Assembly: GCA_039989475.1 (NCBI GenBank)
Contig: JBDXHU010000005.1
Location: forward strand, 124,001-188,000
DNA: 64,000 bases
Source: JBDXHU01 sp039989475
GTDB taxonomy: Bacteria > Pseudomonadota > Gammaproteobacteria > Pseudomonadales > Halieaceae
Reading direction: 5' to 3'
In this document: piece by piece, positions 8,842 through 17,270 of the stretch
Numbering within the stretch: position 1 is the stretch's first letter
How the letters are laid out: each line of letters starts with the position of its first letter
Program-made: the position numbers and the translations under genes
The notes under the pieces: generated by a model
The model's input: the letters and a program-made list of their open reading frames with translations, nothing else
Databases searched by the model: none
What the model was told of the DNA's origin: nothing

Positions 8842-9432
8842 ATGGCCACCAGGCGCACGGATAGCAGCGGGGTGCTGCGGATTATTGGCGGCAGCTGGCG
8901 CGGTCGCAAGTTGCGGTTCAAGTCCGCGCCGGGCTTGCGACCTACCCCGGACCGGGTGCGCGAAACCCTGTTCAACTGGATCACTCCCGACCTCCACGGC
9001 GCCAATTGCCTGGACCTGTTCGCCGGCAGCGGCGCCCTGGGCCTGGAAGCGCTGTCGCGCGGTGCCGCCAGCTGTACCTTCGTCGATGACAATAGCGCCA
9101 GCATCGCCAGCATCAGGGAGCACTTGCACACGCTGGACTGCCAGTCGGCACAGTGTGTTGGCCAGGACGCCTGCAGCTGGCTGACCAGTAACAGTCCGGC
9201 CCGGGTCTTCGATATCGTATTTCTGGACCCGCCTTTCAAGCAGCAGCTGGCGGCTCCGGCCTGCCAGGCGCTGGAAGCGGGCAACTGGCTGGCGCCAGAG
9301 GCGCGGGTGTATCTCGAGACCAGCGTCCATGAAGCCGACATTGAGCTGCCGGCCAATTGGGCGCTGCGTCGCGACAAAACGGCCGGCGAGGTACGCTATC
9401 GGCTATTTGTGCGCCTGCAGCAATTTGTTTAG
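8842..9432 (+). CDS. rsmD: 16S rRNA (guanine966-N2)-methyltransferase RsmD
   Basis: A 196-aa class I methyltransferase that modifies G966 of 16S rRNA during 30S assembly. Diagnostic parts are RIIGGSWRGRKL near the start, LRPTPDRVRETLFNW, motif I LDLFAGSGALGLEALSRG, and the catalytic DPPF in FLDPPFKQ. It is divergent from ftsY (53-nt gap) and precedes coaD by 33 nt, the conserved pairing in gammaproteobacteria. Confidence 0.96.
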   Translation: MATRRTDSSGVLRIIGGSWRGRKLRFKSAPGLRPTPDRVRETLFNWITPDLHGANCLDLFAGSGALGLEALSRGAASCTFVDDNSASIASIREHLHTLDCQSAQCVGQDACSWLTSNSPARVFDIVFLDPPFKQQLAAPACQALEAGNWLAPEARVYLETSVHEADIELPANWALRRDKTAGEVRYRLFVRLQQFV

Positions 9433-9465
9433 CATGCGCAAGCGCTGTCAGCGACAGGACCTGAT

Positions 9466-9951
9466 ATGAAAACCGTGATTTATCCGGGCACTTTTGACCC
9501 GATCACCAATGGCCACATCGACCTGGTGGAACGTGCAGCTAGGCTGTTCGATCATGTGGTGGTCGCTATTGCCCACAGTCCGAAAAAATCCCCGCTGTTC
9601 ACCCTGGAAGAACGGGTAGTCCTGTGCAGTGACGCGCTGTCCCACCTGGACAATATCGAGGTCTGTGGTTTCAGCAACCTGCTGACAGACTTTGCCCAAA
9701 GCAAGGGAGCCCGCTGTGTGTTGCGGGGCTTGCGGGCGGTGGCTGATTTTGAATACGAGTTTCAGCTGGCGAACATGAACCGGGCCATGTATTCCGAGTT
9801 TGAGTCGGTATTCCTGACCCCCTCGGAACACCTGTCTTATATTTCTTCATCGCTGGTGCGCGAAATTGCCGCCCTGCAGGGAGACATCTCACCCTTTGTG
9901 CCAGGCAACGTCTGCACGGCACTGCAGGGCAAGTTCCCAGAAGGGAGCTAG
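9466..9951 (+). CDS. coaD: Phosphopantetheine adenylyltransferase CoaD
   Basis: A 161-aa enzyme that converts 4'-phosphopantetheine and ATP to dephospho-CoA, the penultimate step of CoA synthesis. The nucleotidyltransferase motif YPGTFDPITNGHIDLVERA is at residues 6-24 and the C-terminal SEHLSYISSSLVREIA motif is present. GACAGGA precedes the ATG. It ends 14 nt before the convergent mutM. Confidence 0.97.
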   Translation: MKTVIYPGTFDPITNGHIDLVERAARLFDHVVVAIAHSPKKSPLFTLEERVVLCSDALSHLDNIEVCGFSNLLTDFAQSKGARCVLRGLRAVADFEYEFQLANMNRAMYSEFESVFLTPSEHLSYISSSLVREIAALQGDISPFVPGNVCTALQGKFPEGS

Positions 9952-9965
9952 TGAAGCACCCCTCG

Positions 9966-10781
9966 CTACTGCTGGCAGCGTCGACAGTAAACCGTACTGC
10001 GCTGACCCAGCCGGGTTTCACTCAACTCCATGCCGCAGCCCGGACAGGGCTCACCACCGTGATCGTAAACGTTCAGCTGCTGGCGAAAGTAGCCGGGCTT
10101 GCCGTCACCACCGACAAAATCTCTTAACGTCGTACCGCCCTGCGATACCGCAGCAGCCAAAACCTGCTTTATTGATTCGACAAGTACTTCATAGCGAGCC
10201 TTGGTGACCCGACTTGCGGCTCGGCCCGGGCGAATGCCCGCCATAAACAGGGCCTCGTTGGCGTAGATATTGCCGACACCCACCACGATACGACTGTCCA
10301 TAATGAACGTTTTCACCGCGGCTTTGCGCCCGCGCGAGCGGCGAAACAGGTATTCAGCATCGAACTCCGGCTCCAGTGGCTCCGGTCCCAGGTGCTGCAG
10401 CAGCTCGTGCTCGTGCGGGTCGGCCAGGGTCCACAGCATGCAGCCAAACCGGCGCGGATCGTTGTAGCGCAGCACCTTGCCAGTCGCCAGACAGAGATCC
10501 ACATGATCGTGTTTTTGCGGTTCCTCGGCGCTCACCAGAACCCGCAGTGATCCCGACATTCCCAGGTGAGTGATCAGTGTTCCTGCATCGGTCCGAAATA
10601 GTAAGTACTTACCTCGGCGCTGGATGTCCTGTATCGTCGCACCCGGCAGCAGCCGGCTGAGCTCCTCTGGCACGGGCCAGCGCAGGCGCCGGTCGCGCAC
10701 GATGACATCGGTGATGCGCTCACCCCTGGCGTGCGGCAAAATGCCGCGGCGGGTGGTTTCTACTTCAGGTAATTCGGGCAT
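9966..10781 (-). CDS. mutM: Formamidopyrimidine-DNA glycosylase MutM (Fpg)
   Basis: Base-excision repair glycosylase/AP lyase that removes 8-oxoguanine. The mature N-terminus starts PELPEVETTRRG, with the catalytic proline after the initiator Met. This fixes the start at 10781 (271 aa) although the frame opens further upstream. The C-terminal zinc finger is visible as CPGCGMELSE...YCRRC. AGAGAAG precedes the start. The N-terminal PELPEVE and C-terminal Fpg finger are both intact. Confidence 0.96.
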   Translation of the reverse strand: MPELPEVETTRRGILPHARGERITDVIVRDRRLRWPVPEELSRLLPGATIQDIQRRGKYLLFRTDAGTLITHLGMSGSLRVLVSAEEPQKHDHVDLCLATGKVLRYNDPRRFGCMLWTLADPHEHELLQHLGPEPLEPEFDAEYLFRRSRGRKAAVKTFIMDSRIVVGVGNIYANEALFMAGIRPGRAASRVTKARYEVLVESIKQVLAAAVSQGGTTLRDFVGGDGKPGYFRQQLNVYDHGGEPCPGCGMELSETRLGQRSTVYCRRCQQ

Positions 10782-10820
10782 GGCTTCTCTTTTTGATGCG
10801 CTATCAACCGCCGCCCCGCC

Positions 10821-10918
10821 ACTGCCCCGGTCAATTGCGGACACGCTACAAGCACGTCCATGTGGGCTCGGCACCAGCCACCCCTGGCTGGTGACGGTCC
10901 GAAATTGACCGGGGCAGT
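10821..10918. repeat. Nested inverted repeat (REP/MITE-like element)
   Basis: Two 22-nt arms (10821-10842 and 10897-10918) are inverted copies with one mismatch; their outer 16 nt (ACTGCCCCGGTCAATT and its complement) are perfect. Inside lies a second perfect 9-bp hairpin, CACCAGCCA (10872-10880) and TGGCTGGTG (10885-10893), with a CCCC loop. The element fills much of the gap upstream of mutM. It is not a typical terminator because it lacks a T tract, and it suggests a small non-autonomous element. Confidence 0.7.
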
Positions 10919-10975
10919 AACAGGGCTCCTGCAGGTGCTATTCGACCGGGAAAACAGCCGTCTTGCCGGGATTTT

Positions 10976-11036
10976 ATCCAACTTCGCCCAGCTCTATCCA
11001 GCTTCGCCCAGCTCTTATCCAGCTTCGCCCAGGCAT
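10976..11036. repeat. Three tandem ~20-nt repeats
   Basis: Three adjacent copies of ATCCAGCTTCGCCCAGCTCT-like units at 10976-10995, 10996-11016 and 11017-11036. Unit 1 has one change (AACTTC) and unit 3 diverges after CCCAG. They lie between mutM and the rpmG terminator in a non-coding gap of about 300 nt that also holds the nested inverted repeat. No function is visible. Confidence 0.75.
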
Positions 11037-11041
11037 GGGCA

Positions 11042-11067
11042 TAAAAAAACCCGCCAGGGCGGGTTTT
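11042..11067 (-). terminator. Rho-independent terminator of rpmB-rpmG
   Basis: On the minus strand a GC-rich stem (CCCGCC pairing with GGCGGG, 11050-11063) is followed by seven T residues (11043-11049). It starts about 20 nt after the rpmG stop and should end the rpmB-rpmG transcript. Confidence 0.85.
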
Positions 11068-11087
11068 CGGGGATCCTGAGCAAGTAC

Positions 11088-11243
11088 TTACTTGATCTTG
11101 GATTCCTTGTACATCACGTGCTTGCGTACCACGGGGTCGTACTTCTTCATCTCCATCTTATCGGGAGTCGTACGCTTGTTCTTGTCCGTGGTGTAGTAGT
11201 GGCCGGTTCCCGCGGAGGATACCATTTTGATCTTTTCTCTCAT
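11088..11243 (-). CDS. rpmG: 50S ribosomal protein L33
   Basis: A 51-aa basic protein translated as MREKIKMVSSAGTGHYYTT, continuing through KNKRTTPDKMEMKKYDP to KESKIK. This is a full match to the L33 family in length and sequence, including the YYTT-KNKR core. There are no CXXC zinc pairs, so it is the C-minus form. It follows rpmB by 26 nt and is followed by a terminator. Confidence 0.96.
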   Translation of the reverse strand: MREKIKMVSSAGTGHYYTTDKNKRTTPDKMEMKKYDPVVRKHVMYKESKIK

Positions 11244-11269
11244 CTGAATACTCCTGGCGGACGGACCGC

Positions 11270-11506
11270 TTAGACCTTTTCACCGCGGGCGCGGATATCT
11301 TCGAGCACTTGCTCGATGCCTTTCTTGTCAATAATACGCATGCCCTTGCTGGACACCCGCAGGCTGACGAAACGCTTCTGTGATTCCACCCAAAAACGGT
11401 GTTGGTGCAGGTTGGGCAAAAAACGGCGACGGGTGCGGTTTTTCGCGTGGGATACGTTGTTTCCGGTAACCGGGCGCTTACCCGTTACCTGACATACTCT
11501 TGCCAT
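11270..11506 (-). CDS. rpmB: 50S ribosomal protein L28
   Basis: A 78-aa ribosomal protein beginning MARVCQVTGKRPVTGNNVSHA and containing KNRTRRRFLPNLH, characteristic of L28. The frame opens far upstream, but the ATG at 11506 follows GTGAGAAG and matches the family start. It is the first gene of the rpmB-rpmG operon and is transcribed from a strong-looking promoter about 90 nt upstream. Confidence 0.97.
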   Translation of the reverse strand: MARVCQVTGKRPVTGNNVSHAKNRTRRRFLPNLHQHRFWVESQKRFVSLRVSSKGMRIIDKKGIEQVLEDIRARGEKV

Positions 11507-11594
11507 GATCTTCTCACTCCCAGTAACGTGGGAATCTGTGTAATTTAAGGGCCGGTCCGGTACTTGCCCGGGTGCCTGCCGAAACGAGCGCGAC

Positions 11595-11623
11595 TTTATA
11601 CCAGAAGCCCCCCGGCAAGGCAA
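11595..11623 (-). promoter_or_regulatory. Sigma-70 promoter of rpmB-rpmG
   Basis: On the minus strand TTGCCT (11618-11623) and TATAAA (11595-11600) are separated by 17 nt. This is near-consensus and is followed by about 90 nt of leader before rpmB. It lies just downstream of the radC stop on the same strand. Confidence 0.7.
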
Positions 11624-11636
11624 GCGTTGCCGGCGT

Positions 11637-12311
11637 TTACAGCAAGCCATCCTCAGCGAAAGAGAAAGCCGCACCCCGCCCAATAATGATGTGATCGAGC
11701 ACCCGGATGTCCACCAGTGCCAGTGCCGCCTGCAAGCGCTCGGTGATGCGACGGTCAGCCTGGCTGGGTTCGGCAACGCCGGAGGGATGATTATGGGCAA
11801 AGATGACCGCAGCCGCCTGTAGCTGCAGGGCACGCCGCAGCACTTCCCGCGGGTAGACAGCAGCGCCGTCCAGGGTGCCCCAGAACAGGTCCTCGCAGGC
11901 TATCAAAGCATGCTGTGAGTTGAGGAACAGACAGCAAAACACCTCCCGGGCCGGGTCGCGCAGGTGGCTGTGCAGAAACTGCCGGGTCGTGGCCGGACTG
12001 GTGATCACCTCGGCATTGCGCAGCTCTTCCATGGCGTGGCGCCGGGCCAGTTCCAGCGCGGCCTGCAGCAGGGCGAACTTGGCCGCTCCCATACCGGGCT
12101 CGACGGACACTTCCTCGCGACTGGCTGCGAGCAGGCCTTGCAGCCCATTGAAACGCCGCAGCAACTGCCGCGACAGGTCCAGCACCGGGCAACCGCGGGC
12201 GCCGGTACCCAGCAGCACCGCCAGCAATTCCGCGTCACTTAGTGCAGCGGTCCCTCGCTGCAGCATTTTTCCCCGTGGCCGCTCTTCGGCGGACCAGCTC
12301 GAGATACCCAT
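11637..12311 (-). CDS. radC: RadC family JAB-domain protein
   Basis: A 224-aa protein of the RadC/UPF0758 family. The N-terminal helix-hairpin-helix part has RPRGKMLQRG and SDAELLAVLLGTG. The C-terminal JAB/MPN domain has the metal motif EVFCCLFLNS...AHNHPSGVAEPSQAD near residues 165-180. Start 12311 follows an excellent GGAGGAG site and excludes 12 upstream in-frame codons. Despite its name, a role in recombination repair is not supported in E. coli. It is divergent from coaBC. Confidence 0.93.
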   Translation of the reverse strand: MGISSWSAEERPRGKMLQRGTAALSDAELLAVLLGTGARGCPVLDLSRQLLRRFNGLQGLLAASREEVSVEPGMGAAKFALLQAALELARRHAMEELRNAEVITSPATTRQFLHSHLRDPAREVFCCLFLNSQHALIACEDLFWGTLDGAAVYPREVLRRALQLQAAAVIFAHNHPSGVAEPSQADRRITERLQAALALVDIRVLDHIIIGRGAAFSFAEDGLL

Positions 12312-12434
12312 AAGTCTCCTCCCTGAGACCCACAGCCGATGTGGCAAACAATACCCGGAGCTTAGCAGTTCTGTGTCAAATCCCCTGACTCAGTGTTATC
12401 TTTATTGGCCATTTTCCCCGGATCTGTCAAACCG

Positions 12435-13631
12435 ATGGGCCAACTCTACAATCGCAATGTACTGCTGGGCGTTACCGGCGGCATCGCGGCCTACAAATCC
12501 GCGCAGTTAATACGCGACCTGCAGGAAGCAGGCGCCTCCGTGCGCGTGGTGATGACACAGGGAGCGCGCGAGTTTATTACACCCCTGACCCTGCAGGCGC
12601 TGTCTGGAAACCCGGTACATATGGAGCTGCTGGACAGTGAAGCCGAGGCCGGCATGGGGCATATCGAGCTGGCACGCTGGGCCGACCTGGTCCTGGTCGC
12701 ACCGGCCACGGCCGACTTCATCAGCCGCCTGGCCCAGGGCCGCGCCGATGACCTGCTCACCACTCTTTGCCTGGCAACGGCGGCACCATTGTTGATCGCG
12801 CCCGCCATGAACCAGGGCATGTGGCGGGATCCCGCCACCGCGGACAATATCGCCACGCTGGAAGCTCGCAACATCACCCTGGTGGGTCCTGCAGAGGGTT
12901 CCCAGGCCTGCGGCGATGTAGGTCCCGGACGCATGGAGGAGCCGGCCGGGATCGTGGCCCGGGCCCAGTCACTGTTCAGTTCCGGCATGCTCGATGGCCT
13001 GCGGGTCTGCGTGACAGCCGGGCCCACTCGCGAGGCACTGGATCCGGTGCGCTATATCAGCAATCACAGCTCTGGCAAGATGGGCTATGCCATCGCCCGG
13101 GCTGCAGCAGACGCGGGCGCCCTGACTACCTTGCTAAGCGGCCCGGTGGCGCTGGCAACTCCGGAAAATGTGAACCGCATCGAAGCGATCAGTGCACAGA
13201 ACATGTACGATGCTGCCATGCAGCAACTGGGCGCCTGCGACATTTTTATTGCCTGTGCTGCGGTTGCGGATTATCGACCGGTGCTGGCCCAGGAGCAGAA
13301 GATCAAGAAAGGAGAGCAGTCAATGCAGTTGGAGTTGGTGCGCAATCCAGACATTGTTGCAGCGATTGCCGCCAGCGAGCAGCGGCCTTTCACGGTTGGC
13401 TTTGCAGCCGAAACCCAGGACGTGCTTGAATACGCTGAGCAAAAAATGAAAAACAAGGGGCTGGACATGATCGTGGCCAATGACGTCTCCAGCCCTGACG
13501 CCGGCTTCAACAGTGACCAGAATGCCGCTACTATCTTGTGGGACGGAGGCAGCGAAAGCATCGACCTGACCTCGAAGGACCAGCTCGCCCGCATTTTGAT
13601 CGAGAAAATTGCGGTGCGCCGATCGCAGTAG
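12435..13631 (+). CDS. coaBC: Bifunctional phosphopantothenoylcysteine decarboxylase/synthase CoaBC
   Basis: Fused CoaC (flavoprotein decarboxylase) and CoaB (CTP-dependent ligase) acting in CoA synthesis upstream of CoaD. CoaC motifs are GVTGGIAAYKSAQLIRDL near the start, the active-site APAMN, and the substrate clamp ACGDVGPGRMEE. CoaB motifs are VTAGPTREALDPVRYISN and SSGKMGYAIA. The ATG at 12435 gives 398 aa; a GTG at 12393 is possible but adds an unusual hydrophobic tail. In Pseudomonas dut lies between coaBC and algC; here no dut frame is present. Confidence 0.95.
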   Translation: MGQLYNRNVLLGVTGGIAAYKSAQLIRDLQEAGASVRVVMTQGAREFITPLTLQALSGNPVHMELLDSEAEAGMGHIELARWADLVLVAPATADFISRLAQGRADDLLTTLCLATAAPLLIAPAMNQGMWRDPATADNIATLEARNITLVGPAEGSQACGDVGPGRMEEPAGIVARAQSLFSSGMLDGLRVCVTAGPTREALDPVRYISNHSSGKMGYAIARAAADAGALTTLLSGPVALATPENVNRIEAISAQNMYDAAMQQLGACDIFIACAAVADYRPVLAQEQKIKKGEQSMQLELVRNPDIVAAIAASEQRPFTVGFAAETQDVLEYAEQKMKNKGLDMIVANDVSSPDAGFNSDQNAATILWDGGSESIDLTSKDQLARILIEKIAVRRSQ

Positions 13632-13707
13632 AAACAACAAAAATACCAAGACAATGTTTGTTAGTACCCACTAATATTAATATTCATCGGGGATAAGCAG
13701 TGCGGGC

Positions 13708-16263
13708 ATGCTAGAACTAAAGAAGAAAAACAAAGAAAGCGGTACCGAAAGCCCTCAGGGTATTAGCAGTGCGGGCAACTCTTTGCACCGCTACTGGCTA
13801 ATCACATTACTCGGTATTCTAATACCCGTGCTGGCCAGCTTCGGCTATTTGCTGCTGGTGCGGGAAATGAGCTTGCAGGACGGCCAGGTACAACGAGCGT
13901 CGGCAACCTATTCTCGACAACAAGCGGCCAACGTACAGCAGCTACTACACCAGATCGAGCAGCGGCTACAGATGGCGGCAACCTCACCGCTGGCGCTGGC
14001 GGCCATCTCCAGCGGCAAGGCCGACGACCTGGCCCTGGTCGAGGGCGCCATGCTCGACTACTTCCCGGGAGTCTCAAGCCTGCGGCTGATACCGATTGGC
14101 AAACTCGGTACCGCCGGGATGGAAGGCAGCAACCTGGGGCTGCGCAATCACATAGAAGTAGATTTATTGCGCCGCACCAGTGACGGTGATGAAACGGCGC
14201 CGGAATCCTATCAATTTGAAGGCACCTGGCTGACCTCTCTGGCTGAGGTCGTCCAGCACCCACGTCAGGCCAGGCACCGCGCGGTGGTGCTCGCTACACT
14301 CAACAACCAGATGTTTACTGACGTCCTGGCCGCGCCGGGTACAGAGCTGGGTCGCTCTTCACTACAACAGGTGTACCGCAAGGGCAGTTTTACCCGCGCC
14401 GATGAAATAGCCTCGGCCGGCAATGGTGGGGCCGAAAAATTCCGCAGTGAAGCGTCGGTCAATGGCGGCCAGTGGTCTGTCGTGTTCACCCCCTCTGCGC
14501 AGCTGTTGAGCATGGAGAAAGTGGACAGCAGGCCAGTGATATTCATCCTGGTCGGCATTGTGCTGGTGGTATTGATCGCACTTATCCTGTTCCTGGTCTC
14601 TTTCCAGCGCGCACTCAGTAGCGATGTCGAGCGCATCAGCGCCGCGGCTGATCGCAAGTCAAGCCTGGAGATCGGTGTGCCGCAACTGCTGTCCCTGGCC
14701 AGGCAGCTGCGACTGGCAACGCTGCGCCATGCCGCCAAACTGGGGGCCAAGGCCAAGGCCAAAACGGCCAGCTCCGCCGCCAGCACAGCAGCCCCCCGGG
14801 AGGAGCCCAGCACAGGCGGTGATATGTTGGTCGAGGAGCTGGAACCCGAGGATACAGCGCCGGCAGAGCCCGAGACGCCCAGCTACGGCCCGGATTTTCC
14901 CGGTCATGTTTTCCGGGCCTACGATATTCGCGGCCTGGTAGAAAGCGAACTGGACGAAGACCTGGTGACGGCTATCGGCAAGGCACTGGGCAGCATGGCT
15001 GGCGAACAGGAGCAACAAGCCCTGATCGTGGGTTGCGACGGCCGCACCAGCAGTCCCGCCATGAAAAACTGCCTGGTCAAGGCACTGCTGGACAGCGGTC
15101 GCGATGTCATCGATATTGGGATCGTGCCCACACCAGTGTTGTATTTTGCCACCCACACACTGTCCACTCGCTCGGGCGTGATGGTGACGGGCAGTCACAA
15201 CCCCGGCGAGTACAACGGCTTTAAAATCACACTGGATGGCAAACCGCTGGCAGGCGAGGGCCTGGAAAAATTGCGCGAGCGGGTCCTGTCCGGAAAATTC
15301 AGCAACGGTGCCGGGCGCCTGGCGAAACAGGATATTCGCAAGGATTACCTGAAGGCTATCGTCAGTGATATGGCACTGGCTGCGCCGCTTAAGGTGGTGG
15401 TTGATGCCGGCAACGGCGCCGCCAGCGAGTTGGGTCCAAGGCTGCTGGAAGAGCTGGGTTGCGAGGTAGTCCCCCTGTATTGCGAGATCGACGGTACCTT
15501 CCCCAATCATCATCCCGATCCTTCGGTTGATGCCAACCTGGCCGATCTGCAGGCCCTGGTAAAGGAAAGCGGAGCCGACTTTGGTGTTGCCTTCGATGGT
15601 GACGGTGATCGCCTGGCCGTTATCTCGGCGGAGGGCAATATCATTCGCAATGACAAGCTGCTGATGCTGTTTGCCCAGGACGTGGTTTCCCGCAATCCAG
15701 GTGCCGATGTCGTGTTCGACATCAAATGCAGTCGCCACCTGACACAATTGGTGAGCCGCTTCGGTGGCCGGCCGATCCTGTGGAAGACCGGCCACGCATT
15801 CATGCGCGAAAAAGTACAGGAAACCGGGGCATTGCTGGGCGGCGAGTTCTCCGGCCACATTTTCTTCGGTGAGCGCTGGTTTGGTTTCGACGACGGCATG
15901 TATGCAGCGGCGCGACTGGCGGAAATTATCAGCAGCAGCGGTATCGACCTGACCAGCCTGATGGCGGAGTACCCGGAAACCGAGAGTACACCGGAAATTC
16001 GTCTTGAAGTGCCGGATGCGCAGAAGTTTCCACTGATGGACCGCATCGCCAGTCAGGCAGACTTCAGCCCCGGTAAGATCACCGACCTGGACGGCATCCG
16101 TGTTGACTATAACGATGGCTGGGGCCTGGTGCGCGCATCCAACACCATCCCGGCACTGATTCTGCGCTTCGAGGCCCACGACGCCGACGCGATGGAGCGC
16201 ATCAAACAGCAGTTCCGAGACCAGATTTCAGCCGTTGAGCCCGCGCTGGAACTGGACTTCTAG
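13708..16263 (+). CDS. algC: Phosphomannomutase/phosphoglucomutase AlgC, long membrane-anchored form
   Basis: An 851-aa protein. The C-terminal half (about residue 398 on) is a full alpha-D-phosphohexomutase with phosphoserine Ser496 in TGSHNPGEYNG, metal loop DGDGDR (Asp630, 632, 634) and sugar loop GGEFSGH (711-717). It would supply Man-1-P or Glc-1-P for polysaccharide synthesis. The N-terminal half has a membrane segment at about 30-51, a ~220-residue probable periplasmic domain, a second membrane segment at about 277-299 and an Ala/Lys/Glu-rich linker. GGGGATAAG precedes the ATG. It abuts argB directly. Confidence 0.93.
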   Translation: MLELKKKNKESGTESPQGISSAGNSLHRYWLITLLGILIPVLASFGYLLLVREMSLQDGQVQRASATYSRQQAANVQQLLHQIEQRLQMAATSPLALAAISSGKADDLALVEGAMLDYFPGVSSLRLIPIGKLGTAGMEGSNLGLRNHIEVDLLRRTSDGDETAPESYQFEGTWLTSLAEVVQHPRQARHRAVVLATLNNQMFTDVLAAPGTELGRSSLQQVYRKGSFTRADEIASAGNGGAEKFRSEASVNGGQWSVVFTPSAQLLSMEKVDSRPVIFILVGIVLVVLIALILFLVSFQRALSSDVERISAAADRKSSLEIGVPQLLSLARQLRLATLRHAAKLGAKAKAKTASSAASTAAPREEPSTGGDMLVEELEPEDTAPAEPETPSYGPDFPGHVFRAYDIRGLVESELDEDLVTAIGKALGSMAGEQEQQALIVGCDGRTSSPAMKNCLVKALLDSGRDVIDIGIVPTPVLYFATHTLSTRSGVMVTGSHNPGEYNGFKITLDGKPLAGEGLEKLRERVLSGKFSNGAGRLAKQDIRKDYLKAIVSDMALAAPLKVVVDAGNGAASELGPRLLEELGCEVVPLYCEIDGTFPNHHPDPSVDANLADLQALVKESGADFGVAFDGDGDRLAVISAEGNIIRNDKLLMLFAQDVVSRNPGADVVFDIKCSRHLTQLVSRFGGRPILWKTGHAFMREKVQETGALLGGEFSGHIFFGERWFGFDDGMYAAARLAEIISSSGIDLTSLMAEYPETESTPEIRLEVPDAQKFPLMDRIASQADFSPGKITDLDGIRVDYNDGWGLVRASNTIPALILRFEAHDADAMERIKQQFRDQISAVEPALELDF

Positions 16264-17163
16264 ATGCCCCTCAAAAAGCGCTCTGCCCTCGATATTGCGC
16301 AGGTCCTAACCGAGGCGCTGCCCTACATCCAGCGCTTCACCGGCAAGACCATGGTGATCAAATTTGGCGGCAATGCCATGGTCGATCCGGCCTTGCACGA
16401 GAGTTTCGCCCGCGACGTGGTTTTGATGAAGCTGGTGGGGATGAACCCAGTGGTGGTGCACGGTGGCGGCCCGCAAATCGGCGCACTACTGGATAAACTG
16501 GGTATCAAGACAGAGTTTGTGGACGGCATGCGGGTTACCGACAGCGCCACCATGGACGTGGTAGAGATGGTGCTCGGCGCCACGGTCAACAAAGAGATTG
16601 TCTCCAGCATCAACCGCAATGGTGGCAAGGCCATTGGCGTCACCGGCAAGGACGGTCAGCTCATTCGCGCGCGCAAGCTGGACGTCTCAAGACAGGCGCC
16701 TGATTTAAAAGCCCCCGAAATCATCGACATTGGCCACGTCGGCGAAGTAGAGAAAATTGATACCGAAGTATTGAATATGATCCGGGGCAGCAATTTCATC
16801 CCGGTTATCGCACCGATCGGGGTAGGCGAGGATGGCAGCTCCTACAATATCAATGCCGACCTGGTTGCCGGCAAGCTGGCCGAGGTGCTACAGGCCGAGA
16901 AGCTTATGCTGCTGACCAATGTCGAGGGCCTGCTGGACAGTGACGGCACCGTGGTGACGGGGCTGGTCCCGGCACAGGTTAATGAACTGCTCGCCGACGG
17001 CTCGGTAAAGGGCGGCATGGTGCCAAAACTGCGCTGTGCACTGGACGCGGTTAACAGCGGCGTTACCAGCTCCCATATCATTGATGGCCGGGTGCCACAT
17101 GCCGTGCTGCTGGAGATTTTTACCGACGAAGGGGTCGGCACAAAAATCGCAAACCGTGCATGA
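16264..17163 (+). CDS. argB: Acetylglutamate kinase ArgB
   Basis: A 299-aa amino-acid kinase that phosphorylates N-acetyl-L-glutamate, the second step of arginine synthesis. Motifs are VIKFGGNAMVD (residues ~31-41), VVVHGGGPQIG, the N-acetylglutamate-binding FVDGMRVTD, and KGGMVPKL. The start ATG directly follows the algC stop, so the two are translationally linked. The roughly 30-residue N-terminal helix is typical of arginine-feedback-sensitive hexameric forms; sensitivity here is inferred. Confidence 0.96.
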   Translation: MPLKKRSALDIAQVLTEALPYIQRFTGKTMVIKFGGNAMVDPALHESFARDVVLMKLVGMNPVVVHGGGPQIGALLDKLGIKTEFVDGMRVTDSATMDVVEMVLGATVNKEIVSSINRNGGKAIGVTGKDGQLIRARKLDVSRQAPDLKAPEIIDIGHVGEVEKIDTEVLNMIRGSNFIPVIAPIGVGEDGSSYNINADLVAGKLAEVLQAEKLMLLTNVEGLLDSDGTVVTGLVPAQVNELLADGSVKGGMVPKLRCALDAVNSGVTSSHIIDGRVPHAVLLEIFTDEGVGTKIANRA

Positions 17164-17270
17164 GTCAAAAAGTCGATAAAAACACGCCCCTATTGTCTGC
17201 ATTTTCTTGCAGGCCTCCCGGCTTAGGGCTAGCATTAATTTTCTGCTTCTCACGGGCCATTCGCAGCTAG

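Noticed and set aside
10860..11273. 137-codon plus-strand frame across the mutM-rpmG gap
   Set aside because: It is built from the inverted repeat, the tandem repeats and the antisense of rpmG.
14659..16179. 506-codon open frame antisense to algC
   Set aside because: It mirrors the GC-rich mutase gene; algC has all family motifs and the antisense frame resembles nothing known.
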